Shown here piece by piece: positions 38,474 to 46,272 of a stretch of 64,000 bases of DNA. The notes under the pieces were generated by a model that saw only the letters and a program-made list of their open reading frames with translations, made no database searches and had not been told where the DNA came from. Every line of letters starts with the position of its first letter. The stretch's first letter is position 1. The position numbers and the translations under genes are program-made. This DNA comes from Acidithiobacillus ferrooxidans ATCC 23270 (lineage in GTDB: Bacteria; Pseudomonadota; Gammaproteobacteria; Acidithiobacillales; Acidithiobacillaceae): NCBI RefSeq assembly GCF_000021485.1, contig NC_011761.1, positions 588,001 to 652,000 on the forward strand, read 5' to 3'.

Positions 38474-39327
38474 TGGCTCCGCTAGAAACACGGGAAGAGC
38501 ATCGCTGCTTTGGTGGACGCATGGGTTATTATGCCCATGCGTCCAGTGCCACGGGGGTGTCCATGAATTTCGCGGTGTACCAGCCGCCCCAGGCATTGGG
38601 TGGTGCCCTGGTCCCAGCCCTGTATTACCTGGCGGGGTTAACCTGCACTGAAGAAACGTTCATGATTAAGGCTGGCGCCCAGCGTCTGGCCGCCGAACTG
38701 GGGCTGATGCTGGTCGCCTGCGATACCAGTCCCCGCGGACTGAACATCCCCGGTGATTCTGATAGCTGGGACTTCGGCGTAGGGGCAGGGTTTTATCTCA
38801 ACGCAAGAATGCTGCCCTGGACCCGGAATTACCGGATGGGCAGTTATGTTGATCATGAGTTGCCTACCTTCATCGAAGAACATTTCCCGGCCTCTCCGGA
38901 ACGCCGGGGTATTTTTGGGCACTCCATGGGCGGTCACGGGGCACTGGTGCTCGCTTTGCGCAATCCGCAACACTGGCACTCGGTATCGGCATTTTCGCCC
39001 GTCTGTAGCCCCAGTACGGTGCCCTGGGGAGAAAAAGCCTTTGGGAATTATCTGGGGCCTGACCGTGAGCAATGGCGGGAATGGGATGCCAGCGTGCTGA
39101 TGCGCCAGCGTCCCCACCCCAGCGAGATACTGGTGGATCAGGGGGAAGCGGATCCTTTTCTTGCGGCGCAATTGATACCGGAGGCTCTGGAGGCCGCCGC
39201 GGAGGCTTCCGGACAACAACTCCGTCTGCGACGGCATCCGGGCTATGATCATTCCTACTGGTTCGTCCAGACCTTTGTGGAGGATCACCTCCGTCACCAC
39301 GCCCTGCAACTGGGCTGCGCCGCCTGA
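38473..39327 (+). CDS. fghA: S-formylglutathione hydrolase
   Basis: Alpha/beta hydrolase (esterase D family) of 284 residues that releases formate and glutathione. The nucleophile elbow is GHSMGGHGA with S151; LYYLAGLTCTEETFMIKAGAQ is the oxyanion-loop region, and a catalytic His is in GYDHSYWFVQTF. It completes the formaldehyde-to-formate pathway; the formate could go to the FdhF-type enzyme encoded nearby. Confidence 0.95.
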   Translation: MAPLETREEHRCFGGRMGYYAHASSATGVSMNFAVYQPPQALGGALVPALYYLAGLTCTEETFMIKAGAQRLAAELGLMLVACDTSPRGLNIPGDSDSWDFGVGAGFYLNARMLPWTRNYRMGSYVDHELPTFIEEHFPASPERRGIFGHSMGGHGALVLALRNPQHWHSVSAFSPVCSPSTVPWGEKAFGNYLGPDREQWREWDASVLMRQRPHPSEILVDQGEADPFLAAQLIPEALEAAAEASGQQLRLRRHPGYDHSYWFVQTFVEDHLRHHALQLGCAA

Positions 39328-39351
39328 GATTTTCTGTCTTGCGGATTTGAA

Positions 39352-40314
39352 TCACGAACCGGAGGGTAACGGCAATAACGCCCTGGAAGCAACTGTGGAA
39401 TCCAGGGCCCGATCCACCGTGTTGCGATCGAGGTGTGGCGCGTATAACGCTATGAAGGTGTATAGATACCCGCGTAAATAGGTTCCCTGCCTCAAGGCCA
39501 GGTAGGTGGTGCTGGGATCGAACAGGTGACTCGCATCGATCACCTCCAGCTTGATGTCCCGTACAGGGTCATAAGCCATTTTGGCGACGATGCCTATCCC
39601 TAACCCCAGTTCCACATACGCCTTGATGACGTCGGAGTCTATGGCGGAAAGCACGATGTTGGGGGACAGGCCGCGATTGGCGAAAGTCTTGTCGATCAGG
39701 GAGCGCCCAGCAAAGGCCTGGTCGTAGGTTACTATGGGATAGGCGGCGACTGCTTCCAGTGTCAGTGGCTGGCTTTGCAGCAGCGGATGGCCGGTAGGGG
39801 TGATCACGACGCGATTCCACTGATAACAGGGCAGGGCGACAAGGCCCGCGTAGGAATTCAACGACTCCGTTGCGATCGCCACGTCTGCCTCCCCCGCCGC
39901 AAGCATCTCCGCGATCTGGGTAGGGTTGCCCTGGCGCAGGCGCAACTGAACCCCTGGGTAGCGTTCCGTAAAGGTCTTTATCGCCTTGGGCAAGCTGTAT
40001 CGCGCTTGGGTATGGGTGGTGGCGATCACAAATTCCCCACGATCGCCCTGAGAAAACTCCTGACCTACTTTTCGGATATTCTCGATATCGCCGACTACCC
40101 GCTGTGCAAAAGTGAATATCTGCTCGCCCGCCGGGGTCATTCCGATGATGCGCTTCCCTTTGCGCACGAAAAGCGCCACATTGATCTCCTCTTCCAGGAG
40201 TTGGATCTGTTTGCTCACCCCCGGTTGTGAGGTATACAGACTGTCGGCGGCGGCCGACGCATTGAAGTTCTGGCGTACCACCGCGCAGATGAAACGAAGC
40301 TGTTGCAGGTTCAT
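39352..40314 (-). CDS. cysB: LysR-type regulator, CysB-like
   Basis: Regulator of 320 residues. The N-terminal HTH is MNLQQLRFICAVVRQNFN followed by LYTSQPGVSKQIQLLEEE, and the effector-binding domain begins IATTHTQARYSLP, the ligand-site signature of CysB/Cbl proteins that sense O-acetylserine or sulfate-related ligands. It is convergent with fghA and 55 bases downstream of the HupR-like gene on the same strand. A sulfur-assimilation role is likely, but no cys genes adjoin it. Confidence 0.85.
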   Translation of the reverse strand: MNLQQLRFICAVVRQNFNASAAADSLYTSQPGVSKQIQLLEEEINVALFVRKGKRIIGMTPAGEQIFTFAQRVVGDIENIRKVGQEFSQGDRGEFVIATTHTQARYSLPKAIKTFTERYPGVQLRLRQGNPTQIAEMLAAGEADVAIATESLNSYAGLVALPCYQWNRVVITPTGHPLLQSQPLTLEAVAAYPIVTYDQAFAGRSLIDKTFANRGLSPNIVLSAIDSDVIKAYVELGLGIGIVAKMAYDPVRDIKLEVIDASHLFDPSTTYLALRQGTYLRGYLYTFIALYAPHLDRNTVDRALDSTVASRALLPLPSGS

Positions 40315-40369
40315 GGTCTGCTGCTCACCCAGGCCGGTTGGCCTGCGCTGCGATAGGTCAGCAGTCGCA

Positions 40370-41818
40370 TCAGGCGATCTCTATATCAATGGCGTAACGC
40401 TTGATTTTGTTGGCCAGGCCCACCCGGGAAAGGCCGAGCGCCTCGGCGGCACGACTTTGATTGCCGTGGAAACGTTTCAGCGCGGAGATGACCATGCCAC
40501 GTTCCAGACTTTCCGTATGTTCCTTTAATGTGCCGCCTTCCGTTGCCGGCGTGGGCTGTTCCGGCTCTTTCCTCCGGTAGTTGATGATCGTGTCGGAAAG
40601 GCGATCCGCGGTGATGGGTTGCCCGGATGGGGCGAGGGCTACGGTCCGGCGAATTTCATTTTCCAGTTCCCGCACGTTTCCCGGGAATGGATACTGGCGC
40701 AACAGGTTCAATGCCTCATGATCGATACCGGCATAGGATTTACCCAGACTCATGGAGAATTGTCTGGCAAAATGTTCCGCAAGCAATCGAATGTCTTCCG
40801 GTCGTTCACGCAGTGGCGGAATGCGGATTTCGAGGCCCTTCAAACGATAATACAAATCCTGCCGAAAGCTGCCCTGCTCCACCAGTTGGTCGAGCGGCAC
40901 ATTGGTGACGGCGATGATCCGTACATCGGAATAATGCGTTTTATCGCTGCCGAGCGGTTTTACTTCGCCGGATTGCAGAAAGCGGAGCAAATTGGCCTGC
41001 AAGGAGACGGACATATCTTCTATTTCGTCCAACAGGACCGTGCCACCATCCGCGGCGGAGAACAGACCGAGACGATCACTCAGCGCCCCGGTATAAGCGC
41101 CGCGGCGATGTCCAAACAATTCCGACTGGAGCAATTCTGCAGGCACGCCGCCGCAGTTTTGCGCGAGAAATATCTGTTCGCGGCGATGACTGTGGTAATG
41201 AATGCCGCGCGCGAGCAATTCTTTCCCGGTGCCCGTCTCACCATAGATCAGTATGGGTAAATCCGTGGTTGCGGCATGCTTCGCCAGATTGCATATTTTG
41301 TTCATGGCCTGACTGCAGAAGAATAATTCGTCGAACTGGTGCGGCGATTGATCTGGATTCGAGTCGGCTGCTGCTGCCTTGGATTTCAGCTGTCTGGATA
41401 AATCATGGGTGAGTTGGCGATGTTCGCGGGAGATTTCACGGTATTCCAGCGCCCGCTTCAGGCTCAGGGCTACCAGCTCGGGGAACAGGGGCTTGCGCAG
41501 GTATTCGTAAACGGCGGCCACATGCAGGGCGTCGGCAAACTCGCCGGAGTCCGTACCCAGGCCACACAGAAATCTTATCGCCGTCGGTTGCCGGGTGCGG
41601 AAGTCGAAGAGGCACTGGGTGCCCGACATATCCTCCAGTTGTGCGTCGCAGATGATGGCATCCACATGATGTGTGCTGGCGAGGCCCAGCGCCTCGGCTC
41701 CGCTGGAGACGATGATGCATTCATAGTGTATGGACAGTGCCCAGCTCAGGTTGCGGGCTTCCTGCTCGTCCATCAGGGCCAACAAAATGGCGGGAACCGC
41801 ACGCTGGCTTGCTTCCAT
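40370..41818 (-). CDS. hupR: HupR-like sigma-54 dependent response regulator
   Basis: Response regulator of 482 residues: receiver (about 8-130) with phospho-acceptor D58 and K109, AAA+ domain with Walker A YGETGTGKELL and the sigma-54 contact GAYTGA, Walker B GGTVLLDEIEDM, and a C-terminal Fis HTH (NQSRAAEALGLSRVGLANKIKRY). It is divergent from hupS across a region with a sigma-54 type promoter, so it very probably controls the hydrogenase operon. No partner histidine kinase (HupT) is in the window. Confidence 0.88.
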   Translation of the reverse strand: MEASQRAVPAILLALMDEQEARNLSWALSIHYECIIVSSGAEALGLASTHHVDAIICDAQLEDMSGTQCLFDFRTRQPTAIRFLCGLGTDSGEFADALHVAAVYEYLRKPLFPELVALSLKRALEYREISREHRQLTHDLSRQLKSKAAAADSNPDQSPHQFDELFFCSQAMNKICNLAKHAATTDLPILIYGETGTGKELLARGIHYHSHRREQIFLAQNCGGVPAELLQSELFGHRRGAYTGALSDRLGLFSAADGGTVLLDEIEDMSVSLQANLLRFLQSGEVKPLGSDKTHYSDVRIIAVTNVPLDQLVEQGSFRQDLYYRLKGLEIRIPPLRERPEDIRLLAEHFARQFSMSLGKSYAGIDHEALNLLRQYPFPGNVRELENEIRRTVALAPSGQPITADRLSDTIINYRRKEPEQPTPATEGGTLKEHTESLERGMVISALKRFHGNQSRAAEALGLSRVGLANKIKRYAIDIEIA

Positions 41819-41910
41819 CTGTACCTCGGCGTGAAAAGGAAGTATGCATATAGTATATTAACTTTCTTTGCAGCGACGCAAGCCGTTCCAGGCATGTTTT
41901 ATATATCTAG

Positions 41911-41934
41911 TTGTTCAATAACAATATTATTGTT
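41911..41934 (+). promoter_or_regulatory. overlapping palindromes upstream of the hupS promoter
   Basis: TTGTT-CAAT-AACAA (41911-41924) and AACAATA-T-TATTGTT (41920-41934) are two perfect inverted repeats that share AACAA and abut the -24 element. The first resembles a CRP/FNR-family site (TTGAT-N4-ATCAA) with one change per half. The position suggests a repressor or an architectural protein site rather than a remote enhancer. Confidence 0.5.
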
Positions 41935-41950
41935 TGGCATCCTTTCTGCT
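41935..41950 (+). promoter_or_regulatory. sigma-54 type promoter of the hydrogenase operon
   Basis: TGGCATCCTTTCTGCT keeps the invariant GG and GC at the right spacing and has one mismatch in each element (TGGCAC and TTGCT). It lies 50 bases before the hupS start codon and divergent to a sigma-54 activator gene. Confidence 0.7.
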
Positions 41951-41999
41951 TAATGGCTCATGTGGTACCCATATGACCATTTTAGAGGAGGTCACGACG

Positions 42000-42962
42000 A
42001 TGGCGAACGTGCTTTGGCTCCAGGGAGGAGCCTGTTCTGGAAATACCATGTCTTTTCTCAATGCGGAGGAGCCGAGCGCCTGCGATCTGGTGACGGATTT
42101 TGGTATCAACGTGCTCTGGCAGCCCTCTCTCGGGATGGACATGGGGGACAATGTTCAGAAGTTGCTTCGGGATTGTGTGTCTGGGGCAATTCCCCTGGAT
42201 ATATTCGTTTTCGAGGGTACCGTGGTCAACGCCCCCAATGGTACGGGTACCTGGAATCGCTTTGCCGGTCGTCCGATGAAAGACTGGGTGAAGGAGTTAT
42301 CAGGTGCAGCCCAGTTCGTGGTGGCGTTGGGAGATTGCGCGACATGGGGAGGCATCCCGGCGACCGCCCCGAACCCCAGTGATTCCAAGGGACTTCAGTT
42401 CCTCAAAAAGCAGCATGGCGGTTTCCTGGGGGCGGGCTTCAAGAGCAAGGCCGGGCTTCCTGTCATCAATATCCCCGGTTGTCCCGCCCATCCGGACTGG
42501 GTCACCCAAGTACTGGTGGCGGTGGCGACAGGCCGCGCCGGAGAACTGGAACTGGATGATCTGCAGCGTCCAAAGACGTTTTTCAAGAGCTTCACCCAGA
42601 CGGGATGTACCCGCAACATGCACTTTGCCTACAAGGTTTCCGCCACGGAATTCGGGCAGCGAAAGGGCTGTCTCTTTTATGACCTGGGCTGCCGTGGCCC
42701 GATGACCCATTCGCCCTGTAACCGCATCCTGTGGAACCGGCAGTCGTCCAAAACCCGGGCGGGGATGCCCTGTCTGGGTTGTACCGAACCGGAGTTCCCC
42801 TTCTTCGATCTGGCGCCGGGCAGTGTGTTCAAAACCCAGACCATGATGGGGGTGCCGAAAGACCTGCCAGAGGGTGTGGACAAATCCGCTTATATCAAAC
42901 TTACGGCAGCCGCCAAGAGTGCTTCGCCGGCCTGGGCCGAAAAAGACATCTTCGTGGTCTGA
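42000..42962 (+). CDS. hupS: uptake [NiFe]-hydrogenase small subunit, group 2a (cyanobacterial type)
   Basis: Electron-transfer subunit of 320 residues, starting MANVLWLQGGACSGNTMSFL and without a Tat signal, so the enzyme is cytoplasmic. Proximal-cluster ligands are C12, C113 and C161, with N15 where standard enzymes have a fourth Cys. The distal cluster has C203, C224 and C231, with Q200 in place of the usual His. Medial ligands are C240, C258 and C261. It resembles cyanobacterial HupS throughout. An AGAGGAGG site 8 bases before the ATG at 42000 decides the start; in-frame upstream starts (41973) are less likely. Confidence 0.96.
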   Translation: MANVLWLQGGACSGNTMSFLNAEEPSACDLVTDFGINVLWQPSLGMDMGDNVQKLLRDCVSGAIPLDIFVFEGTVVNAPNGTGTWNRFAGRPMKDWVKELSGAAQFVVALGDCATWGGIPATAPNPSDSKGLQFLKKQHGGFLGAGFKSKAGLPVINIPGCPAHPDWVTQVLVAVATGRAGELELDDLQRPKTFFKSFTQTGCTRNMHFAYKVSATEFGQRKGCLFYDLGCRGPMTHSPCNRILWNRQSSKTRAGMPCLGCTEPEFPFFDLAPGSVFKTQTMMGVPKDLPEGVDKSAYIKLTAAAKSASPAWAEKDIFVV

Positions 42963-43012
42963 GGCGCTGAGCGACCCATTTCTGTTTATTGCATATTCGA
43001 GGAGATATTGAC

Positions 43013-44611
43013 ATGGCAACAGCCGTACAGACACTGGATATCAGCCCGGTTGGTCGGGTTGAGGGGGATCTGGATGTACGCGTGGACATTCGGGACGGCG
43101 TGGTGGTCGAAGCCTACACGCAAGCTGAATTGTTCCGTGGCTTCGAGGTCATTTTAAGAGACAAGGATCCGCAGGCGGGGCTGGTGGTAACGCCGCGTGC
43201 CTGTGGTATTTGCGGCGCTTCGCACCTGACCTGTGCCGCCTGGGCGCTGGACACGGCTTGGCAGACGGAAGTCCCGCGCAACGCCATCCTGGCCAGAAAC
43301 ATCGGTCAGCTTGTGGAAAGCCTGCAAAGCATGCCGCGTCATCATTATGGATTGTTCATGATCGATATGGTGAATGAGAACTATCGGCACGGTAAGTTCT
43401 ACGATGAGGCGGTCAGGCGTTACGCCCCATTTACGGGCACCAATTACGAAATCGGCGTGACGATTTCCGGCAAGCCTGTAGAAATCTATGCCCTCTTCGG
43501 CGGGCAGTGGCCGCATTCCAGCTACATGGTTCCCGGCGGCGTCATGTGCGCGCCCACCCTGTCCGACGTTACACGTTCCTGGTCCATATTGGAGTATTTC
43601 CGTACCAACTGGCTGGAACCGGTATGGCTGGGGTGTTCGATGGAGCGTTATGAGCAGATCAAGTCCTATGATGATTTCATGGCGTGGCTGAACGAGCGTC
43701 CGGAACACGCCGATTCCGACCTGGGGATGTATTATCGGATCAGCGAGGATGTCGGGCTGATGAAGTTTGGCGGGGGGTTGGGCAAGTACGTCTCGTGGGG
43801 CTATATTCCCCATGAGGATCGTTACCAGCATCCGACCATCGACACGCGGCAGCAGTCCGTCGTCATGAAGGGGGGCGTCTACGATGCGAAGGCCGACAAG
43901 TTTCATCCCATGAACCAGTCCTTCACCCGTGAATCGACGACCCACGGCTGGTACGATGAGGGAAGCAATCCCGTCCATCCCTTCAACCGGACCACGAGGC
44001 CGATGCAGTCCAACGATCGGGACTTCAGTGGGGCCTACACCTGGTGTACCGAAGTCGCCCACGAGCAGTTGGGGCGCATGGAAGCCGGTCCCCTATCCCG
44101 GCAACTGATCGCCGGCGGCGACCACGGCGAATCCTGGCAACATTCCGACCCCTTCATTCTGGACGTCTACAAGAAAATGGGGCCCAGTCTGTGGTTGCGG
44201 CATTTCGCGCGGATGCACGAGGTGGTGAAGGTTTATCGCCAGATCGAACATTGTCTGCGTGAGTTCCGCCTGAATGAGCCATTCTATATCAAGCCCCGCG
44301 AGCGGGATGGACAGGGGTGGGGTGCCACGGAGGCCATGCGCGGCGCCCTGGCGCACTGGATCGAGGTGAAGGGTGGCAAGATCAGCAATTACCAGATCAT
44401 CGCTCCCACCACCTGGAATGTGGGCCCCCATGATGCGCAGGGCGGCCGTGGTCCCATCGAAGAGGCTTTGGTTGGCACGCCTATCACGAATCCGGCGGAT
44501 CCGGTGGAGGTCGGGCATGTGGCCCGTTCGTTCGATTCCTGTCTGGTCTGCACGGTGCATGCCCATGATGCCAAGTCCGGAAAGGAGCTCGCACGTTTCC
44601 GCACTGCCTGA
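43013..44611 (+). CDS. hupL: uptake [NiFe]-hydrogenase large subunit, group 2a
   Basis: Catalytic subunit of 532 residues. The Ni-Fe ligands are the N-terminal C64/C67 (RACGICGASH) and the C-terminal C510/C513 (SFDSCLVCTVH). Cleavage by the maturation protease is expected after H516, removing 16 residues. The enzyme oxidises H2, probably at low concentration, as known for group 2a enzymes. It lies 50 bases after hupS behind a GAGGAG site. Confidence 0.96.
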   Translation: MATAVQTLDISPVGRVEGDLDVRVDIRDGVVVEAYTQAELFRGFEVILRDKDPQAGLVVTPRACGICGASHLTCAAWALDTAWQTEVPRNAILARNIGQLVESLQSMPRHHYGLFMIDMVNENYRHGKFYDEAVRRYAPFTGTNYEIGVTISGKPVEIYALFGGQWPHSSYMVPGGVMCAPTLSDVTRSWSILEYFRTNWLEPVWLGCSMERYEQIKSYDDFMAWLNERPEHADSDLGMYYRISEDVGLMKFGGGLGKYVSWGYIPHEDRYQHPTIDTRQQSVVMKGGVYDAKADKFHPMNQSFTRESTTHGWYDEGSNPVHPFNRTTRPMQSNDRDFSGAYTWCTEVAHEQLGRMEAGPLSRQLIAGGDHGESWQHSDPFILDVYKKMGPSLWLRHFARMHEVVKVYRQIEHCLREFRLNEPFYIKPRERDGQGWGATEAMRGALAHWIEVKGGKISNYQIIAPTTWNVGPHDAQGGRGPIEEALVGTPITNPADPVEVGHVARSFDSCLVCTVHAHDAKSGKELARFRTA

Positions 44612-44628
44612 GCCGTATGGTCTAAAAA

Positions 44629-44659
44629 GGGTCGGATACCGGACTGCGGTGTCCGGCCC
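44629..44659 (+). terminator. 13-bp hairpin between hupL and the accessory genes
   Basis: A stem of 13 pairs (including two G-T) with a 5-base loop lies 17 bases after the hupL stop. There is no T-run on the plus strand; on the minus strand it is followed by CCCTTTTT, a proper terminator, although no minus-strand gene is near. On the plus strand it may stabilise the hupSL message or reduce readthrough. Confidence 0.5.
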
Positions 44660-44700
44660 CCAAAAATTCAGCCGCTTGAATCGGGAAAGGCAGGGTCATC

Positions 44701-45021
44701 ATGAATCACATGGCACAGGAAGAGGACGCATTACGGGCACAAATCGCCAGCATGCTCAAAGCGGGACTGAAGACAGAGATCACCCCATTTCCCGAAGACA
44801 GTAATGCTTTCGCGCAACTATTGCAGCGTATCCGCGAAGAGGCGGGGTCGGATCTGGAGAAAAAACTGGTGATTGGCGGTTTTACGGATTATCCCATGGG
44901 AGAAGATCAGCAGCGTTGCCAGGAGTGCATGTATTATCTCAACCACCGCCGCTGGTGTGACCTGCCGGAACTGGACGTTCCGGTAGAGCCGGACTGGTGG
45001 TGCCGCCTGTGGCGCATCTAG
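44701..45021 (+). CDS. small four-cysteine protein A, HiPIP-like pattern
   Basis: Protein of 106 residues, no signal peptide. An alpha-helical N-terminal part (about 1-65) is followed by a C-terminal module with C73, C76, C86 and C101 in the spacing C-x2-C-x9-C-x14-C, and ends DWWCRLWRI. The arrangement, with aromatic residues beside the cysteines and W-C-x-x-W at the end, recalls high-potential iron-sulfur proteins, although those are exported and have longer second gaps. A metal or Fe-S site is inferred. It is the first of two tandem paralogues directly behind hupL; an electron carrier for HupSL is the main hypothesis. Confidence 0.75.
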   Translation: MNHMAQEEDALRAQIASMLKAGLKTEITPFPEDSNAFAQLLQRIREEAGSDLEKKLVIGGFTDYPMGEDQQRCQECMYYLNHRRWCDLPELDVPVEPDWWCRLWRI

Positions 45022-45039
45022 GCAAGGGGGTATCTGGAT

Positions 45040-45372
45040 ATGCAAACCATGGAAGAATTCCCGGAGGACGCGCTGATACGTGCGCAACTGGAAAAATTGC
45101 TGCTCGCTGGCCTGCGTACCGAAGCGGAACCGCGTGCGTACGATCTGGAGATGCAACAATCGGTGCTGACGCGTTTGCAGAATGTACCGGCGGAAGAGAT
45201 CGCCAAACGTGTCGGGATAGCCGGATTCACGCTGCATCCTTATGCAGCCGAGGGTATTGAGCAAGCGTGCGAAACGTGTATGTATTTCCTTTCGCACCGG
45301 CAGTTCTGCGCGCTTCCTGAATTGATGTTACCGGTCAGGCCCGACTGGTCCTGTCGGTTGTGGCGAATTTAG
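45040..45372 (+). CDS. small four-cysteine protein B, HiPIP-like pattern
   Basis: Protein of 110 residues, paralogue of the gene 18 bases upstream. C77, C80, C90 and C105 have the same C-x2-C-x9-C-x14-C spacing. The shared blocks are CMYxLxHRxxC, LPELxxPVxPDW and the identical last residues CRLWRI. The N-terminal halves differ more, but both contain a helical ALRAQI/LIRAQL segment followed by AGL(K/R)TE. An old tandem duplication is likely. No signal peptide. Function unknown; a redox or assembly role with HupSL is inferred from position. Confidence 0.75.
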   Translation: MQTMEEFPEDALIRAQLEKLLLAGLRTEAEPRAYDLEMQQSVLTRLQNVPAEEIAKRVGIAGFTLHPYAAEGIEQACETCMYFLSHRQFCALPELMLPVRPDWSCRLWRI

Positions 45373-45374
45373 TC

Positions 45375-45848
45375 ATGCGCGTGGTGGTGGGATGCGGCAA
45401 CTTGTACCGACGCGATGACGGGGTCGGTATCACGGTTATTCAGCGGTTGCGGGGCGCGCTGGATCCCCTGTCCGCAGATATCGCCCTCCATGATGCGGGC
45501 ACATCCGGCATGGACGTGATTTTCAAGGCCCGCGATTGTCGGCAGCTCATCATTGTGGATGCATGCCGGACGGGTAGCGATCCGGGATCGGTGTTCAGGT
45601 TGCCTGGCAGTGAGCTGGAATTGCCCCATACCCCTACCCTCACATTGCACGACTTTCGCTGGGAACATGCGCTTTATGCCGGAAAACGCCTGTTTGGAGA
45701 GCGATTCCCCGAGCGGGTGACCGTCTTTCTGGTGGAAGGCACCGATTTCGGTTTCGGCGACGGGCTCACTCCACCGGTGGAGGGGGCGATCCCCGCAGTA
45801 TTGGCCCAGGTGAAAGCGGCGTTGGCCGAGGCGGAAGCGACCCCATGA
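45375..45848 (+). CDS. hupD: hydrogenase maturation endopeptidase
   Basis: Protease of 157 residues that removes the HupL C-terminal peptide after Ni insertion. It has the M52-family start VVGCGNLYRRDDGVGITVI, the nickel-sensing Asp/Glu positions in DAGTSGMDVIF, and LTLHDFRWEHAL. The ATG at 45375 is 2 bases after the previous stop; an in-frame TTG at 45360 would overlap it. Its stop overlaps the next start (ATGA). Confidence 0.93.
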   Translation: MRVVVGCGNLYRRDDGVGITVIQRLRGALDPLSADIALHDAGTSGMDVIFKARDCRQLIIVDACRTGSDPGSVFRLPGSELELPHTPTLTLHDFRWEHALYAGKRLFGERFPERVTVFLVEGTDFGFGDGLTPPVEGAIPAVLAQVKAALAEAEATP

Positions 45849-46174
45849 CTGACAGGGTCGTAAATCTCCTGTTGAAAGACGGGTACCTATTTATTCCCGC
45901 GCCCGCCTATCGCGGTACCATGGCCGGTCTCCTGGCGGTTGCCGTGCTCTGGCGATCGCCATGTTTGCATTTGATCCCATTGCATCCTGGTACCGTCGGC
46001 GGCTTTTTGCTGAAGCAGCGCAACCTTGCCGGTGACCGCGTGGTCGATCTCCGCCTCTTCCTGCGGGATCATGAACTGGCGGAGAACTTCGAGGGGGTTC
46101 TTTCCTTTCTGTGGATGCCGGAACAGGGAGCGTGGCAGACGAGACAGCTATGCCCGGAATCGCTTGATAAGTAA
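45845..46174 (+). CDS. uncharacterised protein of the hydrogenase operon
   Basis: Protein of 109 residues overlapping the protease gene by 4 bases. No signal peptide, no cysteine cluster (two isolated Cys) and no motif that I recognise. It has a mixed alpha/beta look with a hydrophobic stretch GTMAGLLAVAVLW near residue 24 and a C-terminal segment FEGVLSFLWMPEQGAW. Tight coupling to the protease suggests a maturation or structural role, but nothing in the sequence proves it. Confidence 0.6.
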   Translation: MTDRVVNLLLKDGYLFIPAPAYRGTMAGLLAVAVLWRSPCLHLIPLHPGTVGGFLLKQRNLAGDRVVDLRLFLRDHELAENFEGVLSFLWMPEQGAWQTRQLCPESLDK

Positions 46175-46180
46175 CTTATC
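46166..46180 (+). promoter_or_regulatory. 15-base palindrome GATAAGT-A-ACTTATC
   Basis: A perfect inverted repeat covering the stop codon of the preceding gene and lying 17 bases before the -35 of the internal promoter. It is a candidate operator for the TPR-gene promoter. Confidence 0.4.
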
Positions 46181-46196
46181 ATATATGTAATTATTC

Positions 46197-46224
46197 TTGA
46201 CAGATCCATTTCCTGCGCTACACT
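46197..46224 (+). promoter_or_regulatory. sigma-70 promoter inside the hydrogenase island
   Basis: A perfect TTGACA, a 16-base spacer and TACACT (4 of 6), about 50 bases before the TPR gene. It would transcribe the TPR-to-hyp part independently of the sigma-54 promoter at hupS. Confidence 0.6.
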
Positions 46225-46272
46225 GAGATTGCAAATAAACATTACATTTCGTGTTTCATTCGGGGGTCTTTC

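Noticed and set aside
39352-40314. The LysR-type gene as hydrogenase regulator
   Set aside because: Its ligand-site signature is CysB-like and the HupR-like gene better explains the sigma-54 type promoter; the link is only adjacency.
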